From the NCBI RefSeq assembly GCF_000023865.1, contig NC_013159.1:4180001-4244000 (forward strand): a stretch of DNA of 64,000 nt. The letters run 5' to 3'. A program made the position numbers and the translations under genes. The stretch comes from Saccharomonospora viridis DSM 43017 (GTDB taxonomy: Bacteria; Actinomycetota; Actinomycetes; Mycobacteriales; Pseudonocardiaceae). The notes below the pieces were generated by a model. It had not been told where the DNA came from, searched no databases, and saw only the letters and a program-made list of their open reading frames with translations. Each line of letters begins with the position of its first letter. The stretch's first letter is position 1. Positions 24,649 through 32,670 of this stretch are shown here, in pieces.

Positions 24649-26076
24649 TCAGCTGGTGGCATGGGCGTCGAGCACGGTGGCGATCGCCTCAGTGACCTGC
24701 TGCGCATAGTCGAGATGCAACCACTCGTCGGGCACGTGCGCATTCGAATCGGGCCCGAGCGCACCGGTGACGAGGAACTGGGCCTCCGGGTACTTCTGCC
24801 CGAGCAGCCCCATGAACGGGATCGAGCCACCGAGGCCCATGCTCCCGTACGGCTTGCCGAACACCTCGTCGCTGACCTTGTCCAACGCCTTGGCCAGCCA
24901 CGGCGACAGCTCGGGGGCGTTCCAACCGTCCGCCGCCTCGACCCCCGACAGCTCCACGGTCGCCCCGTACGGGACGTCGGTGGTGAGCGCCTTGGAGATC
25001 GCGTCCAGGGCCGCCTGCGAGTCGGCGGTCGGTGGGAGCCGGAAGCTCAACGCCAACGTGGTGCTCGTCCGCAGCACGTTACCCGCGTCGGCGGGTTCGG
25101 GCAGGCCGGAGGCACCGATCACGGACAGCGTCGGACGCCAGGTGTTGTTCAGCAGCAGTTCCACCTCGTCGTCCACGACCGGCCGGGTGGAGCCGTGCAG
25201 GGGGAAGGAACCGATGAAGGAGCCGGGCGCCGAGGCCACCGTGGCCCGCGCCTCGTCGATCCGGTTGGCCGGGATCTCGACGTGGCATTGCTCGACCGTG
25301 ACGGTGCCGCTTTCGACGTCCTCGATGCGGTCGAGCAATGCCCGCAGCACCCGGAACGAACTGGGCACCACACCGCTGGCCAGGCCCGAATGCTGCGCGG
25401 TGTCGAGTACTCGCACGGTGACGTGGACCTGGGCCAACCCCCGCAGACTGGTGGTCAGCCAGAGTCGTTCGTAGTCGTTGCCGCCCGAGTCGAGGCAGAC
25501 GACGAGGGAGACCCGGCCGAGCCGGTCGCTCAGGTGATCGAGGTAGGCGGGCAGGTCGGGGCTACCGGATTCCTCACCGGTCTCCAACAGCACGACGATG
25601 CGCGCGTGCGACCCGCCGGCCGCCCGCAGCGCCTCGAGCGCGACGGTCGCCGCGTACCCGGCGTAGCCGTCGTCGGCGGAACCACGCCCGTAGAGCCTGC
25701 CGTCCCGGAGCACCGGGGTCCACGGCCCGAGCCCTTCGGACCACCCTCCGACGGGGGGCTGTTTGTCCAGGTGGCCGTACATCAAAACGGTGCCCTTGTC
25801 CTCCGCGCCCTCGGTGGCGGGCACGTCGAACAACAGCACGGGACTGCGTCCCGGAAGTCGCACCACGTCGGTGCGCGCACCCTCGATCCCCCGGGCGTCC
25901 AACCACGCCTTGACGTGTTCGACGGCGGCGTCCAGGTGCCCGTTCTCGGCCCAGTCGGCGTCGAAGACCGGGGACAGCGCCGGGATGGAGATGAGTTTCG
26001 ACAGGCTGGGCACCACGTCGTCGGCCCACAGCCGTCGGACTGAGTTCTTCACTTTCGCCAGTTCCACGCGCACCAT
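24649..26076 (-). CDS. M20-family metallopeptidase (dipeptidase)
   Basis: This 475-residue M20 peptidase has metal ligands in place: His of MYGHLDKQP, bridging Asp of RGSADDGYAGY, catalytic Glu pair in ETGEESGSPD, Asp in VVCLDSGG, and the late His in HVPDEWLHL. The dimerisation domain lies at about residues 215-370. Such enzymes cleave dipeptides or deacylate amino acids with two Zn ions in the cytoplasm. ATG 26076 is the first good start. It is on the same strand as, but separated by 107 bases from, the amino-acid importer, and may use peptides rather than serve the importer. Confidence 0.92.
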   Translation of the reverse strand: MVRVELAKVKNSVRRLWADDVVPSLSKLISIPALSPVFDADWAENGHLDAAVEHVKAWLDARGIEGARTDVVRLPGRSPVLLFDVPATEGAEDKGTVLMYGHLDKQPPVGGWSEGLGPWTPVLRDGRLYGRGSADDGYAGYAATVALEALRAAGGSHARIVVLLETGEESGSPDLPAYLDHLSDRLGRVSLVVCLDSGGNDYERLWLTTSLRGLAQVHVTVRVLDTAQHSGLASGVVPSSFRVLRALLDRIEDVESGTVTVEQCHVEIPANRIDEARATVASAPGSFIGSFPLHGSTRPVVDDEVELLLNNTWRPTLSVIGASGLPEPADAGNVLRTSTTLALSFRLPPTADSQAALDAISKALTTDVPYGATVELSGVEAADGWNAPELSPWLAKALDKVSDEVFGKPYGSMGLGGSIPFMGLLGQKYPEAQFLVTGALGPDSNAHVPDEWLHLDYAQQVTEAIATVLDAHATS

Positions 26077-26447
26077 CGTGCCACTCGATGAGACGAGTGA
26101 GTGTCTTCACAGAAATATGTCCGGTTCCCGACGACACAATTCGTAACAACGTTTCACAGAGCGTGCCGAACCCGCGACGGCACAGGTCCCGGCGTTGCTC
26201 CGAATTACGAAATTCGGCTGTTGCACCATCGGTGGCCCAAGCGTTTTCCCAGCTCAACAACGGGGCAACAGCAAGAAGTGGCCCTCAGGGACTCTCCACA
26301 ACGCCGATTTCCATGCCAGGATGAGCGCGTGAACCGTCAACGCCGACGGACACCCAGCGCTCTCGGACCCAGATGCGTGCAGGTGGCCGGCGGCGCGCCG
26401 CAACGGCCGCCACAAGCGGCCACGCGGCACGACACCAAGGAGATGCG
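26077..26447. other. Divergent control region of M20 gene and bkd operon
   Basis: This 371-base gene-free interval is more AT-rich in its first half than its surroundings. It contains the palindrome at 26200-26217. No small gene with a convincing ribosome site was found. Confidence 0.6.
26200..26217. promoter_or_regulatory. Palindrome CCGAATT-ACGA-AATTCGG, possible bkd operator
   Basis: Seven-base perfect arms around a four-base spacer lie in the divergent region 230 bases upstream of bkdA. Its AT-rich centre stands out locally. An Lrp/AsnC- or TetR-type regulator is possible; this is inference. Confidence 0.45.
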
Positions 26448-27659
26448 ATGTCGTCCCCAGAACAGTGGACGCGCCCGCAGTCTGGCGCCGGATCGGCCGC
26501 GACAGCGGCGCAACCGTCCCCAGAGCAGGTGATAGCGGGCCTGCGAGCCACCACCGAAGGCGGAGCTGAACTGACCCAGCTTCTGAATCCCGAAGGCGAA
26601 CGCCTGCCCTCGCCGGAGTTCGATCCTTACGTCGCCGACATCGACGCCGAAGCGCTGCGCGGCCTCTACCGTGACATGGTCCTGGTCCGCCGCGGCGACC
26701 GCGAGTGCAACGCCATGCAACGGCAGGGGCAGCTCGGTATCTGGGTTCCGCTCCTCGGCCAGGAGGCCGCCCAGATCGGCTCGGGACGCGCCCTGAAACC
26801 GCAGGACATGGCGTTTCCCAGTTACCGCGAACACGGGGTGGCCTACACCCGCGGGGTGAGCTTCACCGAGCTGCTTGGCATCTTCCGCTGCACCGACCAC
26901 AGCGGCTGGGACTTCCGCCGCCGCAGGTTCCACCCGTACACCATCGTGATCGGCAACCAGGTGCTCAACGCCACCGGCTACGCGATGGGACAGAAGTTCG
27001 AGGGCAAGGTCGGTGACGGCCCCGACGCCGAGGCCACGATCTGCTACTTCGGGGACGGCGCCACCAGCCAGGGCGACGTCCACGAGGGCTTCGTGTGGGC
27101 CTCCGTGTACGACGCCCCGGTGGTGTTCTTCTGCCAGAACAACCAGTGGGCCATCTCCGAACCCACCGAACGGCAGACCCGACTGCCGCTGTACCAGCGC
27201 GCCCGCGGCTACGGCTTCCCCGGCATCCGCGTCGACGGCAACGACGTGCTCGCCTGCCTGGCCGTCACCCGCTGGGCCCTGGAGGAGTGCCGCCGCGGCA
27301 ACGGTCCGGTGCTGATCGAGGCGTTCACCTACCGCATGGACGCCCACACCACCACCGACGACCCGACGCGTTACCGCCTGGCGGACGAGGTGGAGGCGTG
27401 GAAGCTCAAGGACCCCATCGAGCGTGTCCGCGTGCACCTGACCCGTACCGGCAACGCCGACCAGGCGTTCTTCGACGAAGTGGAGGCCGAGGCCGACAGG
27501 TTCGCGGCCGAGTTGCGTGACTTCTGCTTCAACATGCCTGATCCGCCACCCGAGCGGGTCTTCTCCGCCGTCTACGCGGAACCGTCCCCGCAGTTGGACG
27601 CACAGCGCGAGGAGTACCTGGCATATCTCTCCGGTTTCGCCGATGGAGGTGAGCGGTGA
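26448..27659 (+). CDS. bkdA: Branched-chain 2-oxoacid dehydrogenase E1 alpha subunit
   Basis: This 403-residue E1 alpha has the thiamine-diphosphate motif GDGATSQGDVHEG ... NNQWAIS (about residues 202-235). The phosphorylation-loop region YRMDAHTTTDDPTRYR matches branched-chain oxoacid dehydrogenase alpha subunits and M. tuberculosis BkdA (Rv2497c, formerly PdhA). With BkdB it decarboxylates the 2-oxo acids of Val, Leu and Ile and acylates the E2 lipoyl group. ATG 26448 has AAGGAG six bases upstream. It overlaps bkdB (TGATG). The N-terminal 35 residues are low-complexity. Confidence 0.93.
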   Translation: MSSPEQWTRPQSGAGSAATAAQPSPEQVIAGLRATTEGGAELTQLLNPEGERLPSPEFDPYVADIDAEALRGLYRDMVLVRRGDRECNAMQRQGQLGIWVPLLGQEAAQIGSGRALKPQDMAFPSYREHGVAYTRGVSFTELLGIFRCTDHSGWDFRRRRFHPYTIVIGNQVLNATGYAMGQKFEGKVGDGPDAEATICYFGDGATSQGDVHEGFVWASVYDAPVVFFCQNNQWAISEPTERQTRLPLYQRARGYGFPGIRVDGNDVLACLAVTRWALEECRRGNGPVLIEAFTYRMDAHTTTDDPTRYRLADEVEAWKLKDPIERVRVHLTRTGNADQAFFDEVEAEADRFAAELRDFCFNMPDPPPERVFSAVYAEPSPQLDAQREEYLAYLSGFADGGER

Positions 27660-28696
27660 TGGCAGCCCCCGTGAAGGCCCCCAACACGAACGCGACGCAG
27701 TCGGCGTCGAACGTGCAGAACCTCACCATCGGCAAGGCCCTCAACGCGGGCCTGCGTGCCGCGATGGAGGCCGACGACAAGGTCATCGTGCTGGGCGAGG
27801 ACGTCGGCAAGCTCGGCGGCGTCTTCCGCATCACCGACGGTCTGCAGAAGGACTTCGGTGAACACCGCGTGCTCGACACGCCGTTGGCCGAGTCGGGCAT
27901 CATCGGCACCGCGGTCGGGCTGGCCGTGCGCGGCTTCCGACCGGTGTGCGAGATCCAGTTCGACGGGTTCGTCTTCCCCGCCTTCGACCAGATCGTCAGC
28001 CAGTTGGCGAAGCTGCACTACCGCACGCAGGGCGGACTCAAGGTGCCCGTGGTGGTCCGCATCCCGTTCGGCGGGGGGATCGGCTCGGTCGAGCACCACT
28101 CGGAATCACCGGAGTCGCTGTTCGCACACACCGCGGGTCTCAAGGTCGTGGCGTGTTCGAACCCGGTGGACGCCTACTGGATGATCCAGCAGGCCATCCG
28201 GTGCGACGACCCGGTGGTGTTCTTCGAGCCGAAGCGCTTCTACCACTCGGGGGCGTTGAAGGCGCCGGTGGACCCCTCGGCCACACCCGACCCGCTGTTC
28301 GCCTCGCGCGTCGTGCGACAGGGCACGGCGGCCACCCTGGTGACGTACGGCCCGTCGGTGCGGGTGTGCCTCGACGCCGCCGAGGCCGCGGCCGAGGAGG
28401 GCACGGAGCTGGAGGTCATCGACCTACGCGCACTGTCGCCGTTGGACCTGGGCCCGGTGTTCGAGTCGGTGCGTCGCACCGGCCGGCTGATCGCGGTGAG
28501 CGAGGCCCCGCCGGAGGCGTCGATCACCTCCGAGATCGCGGCCCGGGTGCAACAGGAGTGCTTCTACTCGCTGGAGGCGCCGGTGCTGCGGGTGACCGGA
28601 TTCGACACCCCGTACCCGCCGGCCAAGGCGGAGGAGCATTTCCTGCCGGACCTCGACCGGGTACTCCACGCCGTCGACCGCGCTCTGGACTGGTGA
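27659..28696 (+). CDS. bkdB: Branched-chain 2-oxoacid dehydrogenase E1 beta subunit
   Basis: This 345-residue E1 beta shows LGEDVGKLGGVFRITDGL, DTPLAESGIIGTAVGLAVRG, EIQFDGFVFPAFDQI, and the C-terminal PYPPAKAEEHFLPD typical of BCKDH beta subunits. It forms the alpha2beta2 E1 with BkdA. The start overlaps the bkdA stop (TGATG); ATG 27659 is given, and GTG 27656 is equally near the GGAGG at 27645-27649. The middle gene of the operon. Confidence 0.94.
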   Translation: MAAPVKAPNTNATQSASNVQNLTIGKALNAGLRAAMEADDKVIVLGEDVGKLGGVFRITDGLQKDFGEHRVLDTPLAESGIIGTAVGLAVRGFRPVCEIQFDGFVFPAFDQIVSQLAKLHYRTQGGLKVPVVVRIPFGGGIGSVEHHSESPESLFAHTAGLKVVACSNPVDAYWMIQQAIRCDDPVVFFEPKRFYHSGALKAPVDPSATPDPLFASRVVRQGTAATLVTYGPSVRVCLDAAEAAAEEGTELEVIDLRALSPLDLGPVFESVRRTGRLIAVSEAPPEASITSEIAARVQQECFYSLEAPVLRVTGFDTPYPPAKAEEHFLPDLDRVLHAVDRALDW

Positions 28697-28706
28697 GGAG
28701 GAAGGG

Positions 28707-30128
28707 ATGCCCGAGTACAAGCAGTTTCTCCTCGCCGACACCGCGGAGGGGCTGACCGAGGCCGAGATCGTCGAATGGAAGGTCCAGCCCGGCGATGAGG
28801 TGAAGGTCAACCAGATCGTCGTGGAGATCGAGACCGCGAAAGCCGCCGTCGAGCTGCCGATCCCATGGGCCGGCGTGGTGACCGAGTTGTTGGCGGAGCC
28901 GGGCCAGACCGTGGAGGTGGGTTCGCCCATCCTCACCGTGGACGTCGACCCGAACGGCACGGCGAGCCCGACACCGTCGGGGAACGGGGCGGAGCCCGCG
29001 TCCGCCGACTCCGGCGGTGACACCTCCGGTGGCAAGGGCGAGGAGGAGATGCAACCGCTGGTGGGGTACGGGTCGAAGGGTTCCGCACCGGCCAAGCGCA
29101 GGCCTCGTAAGAAGGCGGCCGCGGTACGGACCGGTGCCCCCGAGCCGGTGCAGACGGTGGAGGTCGTCAGGCCGCGGACGGCCGTCGAGGACATGACCAA
29201 GCCGGCGGTTCCCCCCTCGCCCGCTTCCGCCTCGACGTTCGTGCCGTTGGCGAAGCCGCCGGTACGCAAGCTCGCCAAGGAGCTGGGCGTCGATCTGCGT
29301 ACGGTGCCGGGCGCGGCCCAGGGTGAGGTGATCACGCGCGAGGACGTGCTCCGCGCCGCCGAGGGCACCTCCACGCCCCCGGCCGCGACCGGGGCGGCCA
29401 GGGCGGCACAGCCCGCCGTGGACCCCGCCACTCGGGAACGTCGCGTGCCCATCCGGGGTGTTCGCAAGGCGACCGCGCAGGCCATGGTGGCCAGCGCGTA
29501 CACCGCGCCGCACGTCACGGAGTTCCTCACCGTCGACGTGACCCCCATGATGGAACTGCGCGAGAAGCTCAAGAACAGCCCCGAGTTCGCCGGCATCAAG
29601 TTGACGCCGCTGGCGTTCGCGGCCAAGGCGGTGTGTTTGGCCGCGAAACGCACCCCGGACGTCAACGCGGTGTGGGACGAGGACGCGGGCGAGATCGTCT
29701 ACAAGGACTACGTGCACCTGGGCATCGCGGCGGCCACGCCACGGGGCCTCGTGGTGCCCAAGGTCCGCGACGCCGACTCCCTGTCGCTGGCGGAGCTCGC
29801 ACGCGCCATCGCCGACCTGACCGCCACGGCCCGGGAGGGCAGGACACCGCCTGAGGACATGCTGAACGGCACGTTCACCATCACCAACGTCGGCGTGTTC
29901 GGCGTCGACGGCGGTACCCCGATCATCAATCCCGGGGAGTCGGCCATTCTGGCGCTGGGTGCGGTTCGGGACATGCCGTGGGTGGTGGACGGCGAGCTCG
30001 CGGTGCGCAAGGTGATGCAGCTGTCGCTGAGCTTCGACCACCGAGTGGTCGATGGGCAGCAGGGTTCGCAATTCCTCGCCGACGTGGGCGCGCTGTTGTC
30101 CGACCCGGCTGTGGCGATCACGTACTGA
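28707..30128 (+). CDS. bkdC: Branched-chain 2-oxoacid dehydrogenase E2 (dihydrolipoamide acyltransferase)
   Basis: This 473-residue protein has one lipoyl domain (about residues 1-78, lipoylated Lys in EIETAKAAVEL near residue 45). A basic, Ala/Pro-rich linker follows, then a peripheral subunit-binding domain (VRKLAKELGVDLRTV, about 185-215) and the acyltransferase core (about 245-473) with the HRVVDG catalytic motif near 445. It transfers branched acyl groups to CoA. GGAGGAAGG lies just upstream of ATG 28707, ten bases after bkdB. No E3 (lipoamide dehydrogenase) gene is in the operon; a shared one elsewhere is expected. Confidence 0.95.
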   Translation: MPEYKQFLLADTAEGLTEAEIVEWKVQPGDEVKVNQIVVEIETAKAAVELPIPWAGVVTELLAEPGQTVEVGSPILTVDVDPNGTASPTPSGNGAEPASADSGGDTSGGKGEEEMQPLVGYGSKGSAPAKRRPRKKAAAVRTGAPEPVQTVEVVRPRTAVEDMTKPAVPPSPASASTFVPLAKPPVRKLAKELGVDLRTVPGAAQGEVITREDVLRAAEGTSTPPAATGAARAAQPAVDPATRERRVPIRGVRKATAQAMVASAYTAPHVTEFLTVDVTPMMELREKLKNSPEFAGIKLTPLAFAAKAVCLAAKRTPDVNAVWDEDAGEIVYKDYVHLGIAAATPRGLVVPKVRDADSLSLAELARAIADLTATAREGRTPPEDMLNGTFTITNVGVFGVDGGTPIINPGESAILALGAVRDMPWVVDGELAVRKVMQLSLSFDHRVVDGQQGSQFLADVGALLSDPAVAITY

Positions 30129-30304
30129 GTCACCGAACGGGCCGTGATCGGCGTGGCATGGTTCGTAGCCGACCGGTCACGGCCCGACGGTGGGAGCGGT
30201 TTTCCGTCGGTTCTTTTCGCGTCCGTGTTCCGGGATTTGTTCCGAGATGACGATTCGCGGTGGCGGGCGGGAGCAAATCGACGGGTGCGTACGTTGATGT
30301 TTAT

Positions 30305-30772
30305 ATGGCCGCCATGTTTCTGCTTTGGGTGATCGCCGAGGTCGCCGCGGTGTGGGCCGTGGCCTCCGCCATCGGCCTGTGGGCCACGCTTGCCCTGTTG
30401 CTCGCCGGGGCGCTGGTGGGTTCGTGGCTGGCTCGTCGCGAGGGCGGCAAGGCGATCCGCGCGGTCATGGAGACGGCGAGGTCCGGTCGATCCCCGCACA
30501 ACGAGATCACCGACAGCATGCTCGTGGGGCTGGGCGGTCTGTTGATCTTCGTACCGGGGTTCATCACCGACGCCGCGGGGCTGTTGTTGCTGCTGCCGCC
30601 TACCCGTAAGGTGGTGCGCCGCGTGTGGCTGCGTCGACTCAAACGTCGTGGTCCGCTGCGGGCCGGAGGGTTCGCGAGCCGGAGCCGGGTGATCGTGGTG
30701 GACAGCGAGGTCGTGCCCGACGCCGATGACCGCCACGACCCACCGCAACGCCGGGTGATCGAGTCCGAGTGA
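30305..30772 (+). CDS. fxsA: FxsA-family membrane protein
   Basis: This 155-residue FxsA protein has membrane helices at about residues 3-25, 28-45 and 75-100 and the family pattern LLAGALVGSWLARREGG ... DSMLVGLGGLLIFVPGFITDAAGLLLLLPPTR. The C-terminal 50 residues are basic and cytoplasmic. E. coli FxsA (YjeG) modulates F-exclusion of phage T7; the general role is unknown. ATG 30305 is chosen as homologues begin just before the first helix; ATG 30314 and GTG 30260 are alternatives, none with a strong ribosome site. Confidence 0.85.
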   Translation: MAAMFLLWVIAEVAAVWAVASAIGLWATLALLLAGALVGSWLARREGGKAIRAVMETARSGRSPHNEITDSMLVGLGGLLIFVPGFITDAAGLLLLLPPTRKVVRRVWLRRLKRRGPLRAGGFASRSRVIVVDSEVVPDADDRHDPPQRRVIESE

Positions 30773-30846
30773 CCACCCGAGCACCCCGTGTCAACAGCCC
30801 GAATGTCCTGGTCAGGTAGCGTTTGACCGGACAACGGGAGGTACTG

Positions 30847-31503
30847 GTGGCGCAGGACGTACGGCGCTCGTCCGAAAGGGCTAAGCGGCTGCCCCGAGCG
30901 GTCCGCGAGAAGCAGATCCTCGACGCGGCGGTGGAGGTGTTCTCGCAGCACGGCTATCACATGGCGTCGATGGACGTGATCTCCGAGGTCGCGGGTGTGT
31001 CCAAGCCGATGATCTACAGCTACCTCGGGGCGAAGGAGGAGCTGTTCGGCCACTGCATCCGCAGGGAGTCGAATCGGCTTTTCGAGGCCGTGCGCGACGG
31101 CATCCGACCCGATGTGCCGCCGGACATGCAGCTGTGGCACGGACTGCGTTCGTTCTACGGATTCGTCGCCGAGTACCGGCAGTCGTGGATCGTGCTGCAC
31201 CGCCACGCGCTCGCCGCGGGTGATCCGTTCGCCAAGGAGGTCACGGCCCTGCGTACCCGGGCTATCGAGCTTGTCAGGGACCTGGTGGTGTCGGCGGGCA
31301 CCCAGCGGGGCCTGGCTTCGCAGGCCGAGTTCTCCGGTGAGGGCATGGCGGCCGCCCTGGTGGGCGCGGCCGAGTCACTGGCGGACTGGTGGCTGGATAA
31401 TCCGCACGTACCCGAGGGCGTACTCGCCTCGTGGTTGATGAACCTCACCTGGCTGGGCTTCAACGACCTCGTGGAGGGCTCCGTCTGGCGCCCGCTGGAA
31501 TAG
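30847..31503 (+). CDS. TetR-family transcriptional regulator
   Basis: This 218-residue protein has an N-terminal HTH (about residues 22-68): AVEVFSQHGYHMASMDVISEVAGVSKPMIYSYLGAKEELF is the full TetR pattern (given in pieces, VISEVAGVSKPMIY is the HTH core). The C-terminal domain is helical with Trp-rich ends. GTG 30847 has GGGAGG five bases upstream. Neither flank is an obvious target, so it may control genes elsewhere; it is one candidate for the regulator of the TACCGG palindromes at fadE5 and fadA2, but nothing in the sequence proves this. Confidence 0.88.
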   Translation: MAQDVRRSSERAKRLPRAVREKQILDAAVEVFSQHGYHMASMDVISEVAGVSKPMIYSYLGAKEELFGHCIRRESNRLFEAVRDGIRPDVPPDMQLWHGLRSFYGFVAEYRQSWIVLHRHALAAGDPFAKEVTALRTRAIELVRDLVVSAGTQRGLASQAEFSGEGMAAALVGAAESLADWWLDNPHVPEGVLASWLMNLTWLGFNDLVEGSVWRPLE

Positions 31504-31646
31504 AGATCTCAGCTGGCGACGGGATTCTCGATCAATTTTCGAATAGCGCCAAACCGCTGAGAAAATCTTTGAGATAACCGGCAGGAATTCTATCACGGCA
31601 GTAGACTCCCCCGAACGCACAGGGCGCGAAACCACGGGGGTGTGCC

Positions 31647-32097
31647 ATGCCGCTGGAACTGAACTCGGGCGAGGGCTTTCAGACGGCCGTAGCCAGATCC
31701 GTATCGGCCCTGAACGCCGAGGTGATCGCGCAGACGAGGGCTGAGACTGAAGAAGTTGGTCGACTCCGCGGAGTCCGGCGGCTTCCGTATCAGCCCCGAA
31801 GGCGTGGAACCACTGAAGCAGGCTCTTGCGCGGATGCAGGAACGGCTAGACAGCCTGGCGTATACGACGATCTTCGCCCTGAAGCAGGAGCCGAAACTCG
31901 GAAGCCACGCATACGGGAAAACCGTTGCAAACCATTCGCTCAAAGGCGCAGTAGAAGACCCCGGTTCGGCGAGCATGGTCATCGAAAAATTGCGAAACAT
32001 CCTGGAAGACGCAGGAAAAGCACTCGACCTCGCCGTGGCGAATTACCTGGAGCACGAGCATGGAATCGCGCAGACCCTGAAAAGGAGAAATATCTGA
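31647..32097 (+). pseudogene. Frameshifted first gene of PPE-like cluster
   Basis: Translation from ATG 31647 starts MPLELNSGEGFQTAVARSV ... QTRAE, then turns into Arg-rich nonsense. The next frame, from 31747, reads LKKLVDSAESGGFRISPEG and continues sensibly to the stop at 32097 (GKALDLAVANYLEHEHG near the end). Removing one base at about 31746 joins both halves into a single 149-residue helical protein. A one-base insertion (or a sequencing error) is the simplest reading; TTG 31756 as a separate start lacks a ribosome site. The product has WXG100-like helical character and no recognised family. Confidence 0.65.
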
Positions 32098-32669
32098 TGC
32101 CCAGGATGTCCACCATTTCCTCCATCGGCATCGGCGCACTCCTATCGCTGATTCTTTGTGGTTGCTCGAACAGTGAAACAGGGTCCGCCGAACCAACGGA
32201 TGAACCGCCCAACCCACAACCGAGCGCAAGCTCTGCCCCGACAGGATCCGGTGAGACACCGGACTCCGAGGAGTTGGAACCCTGCTCACTTCTCTCACTT
32301 TCAGACATTGAGGAATTCGGTAGCTTCCAGCCACCAGCCGAGAAAAAGACCGGCGGATTACGACACTGTGCTTTCATCGGGGAACGACAAAACGGGGAAA
32401 GCGGAAGAATCCCATCGATCGGTGTGGGGATTCGAGAGAGCAGTGTCGGCGAGGCCGTCGACGTCGGACTCGGTGTCGAGGAGGCGACCTTCAACAGCCG
32501 TGAAGCGGCATTGATCCCCGATCCGGACGGCGGCTGCATCATCGCCCTCGCCTTGACCGAGACCTCACGTGTCGACGTCGGTGTCACTGGAATCGACACC
32601 GAGGAAGCCTGCCAGCTTGTCGAGCAAGTCACCGAGATCGTCGAACCGAGGCTCCCTGGGGGGAACTGA
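32097..32669 (+). CDS. DUF3558-type lipoprotein
   Basis: This 190-residue protein has a lipoprotein signal ending LILCGC (lipobox Cys near residue 23), an acidic Ser/Pro-rich linker, and a domain of about 130 residues opening ELEPCSLLSLSDIEEFG, the usual opening of DUF3558. Three further Cys probably form disulphides. DUF3558 lipoproteins are common beside PPE/WXG-like genes in Pseudonocardiaceae; their function is unknown. ATG 32097 overlaps the preceding stop (TGATG) and has AGGAG nine bases upstream; only one base separates it from the PPE-like gene, so the trio is one operon. Confidence 0.82.
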   Translation: MPRMSTISSIGIGALLSLILCGCSNSETGSAEPTDEPPNPQPSASSAPTGSGETPDSEELEPCSLLSLSDIEEFGSFQPPAEKKTGGLRHCAFIGERQNGESGRIPSIGVGIRESSVGEAVDVGLGVEEATFNSREAALIPDPDGGCIIALALTETSRVDVGVTGIDTEEACQLVEQVTEIVEPRLPGGN

Positions 32670-32670
32670 G

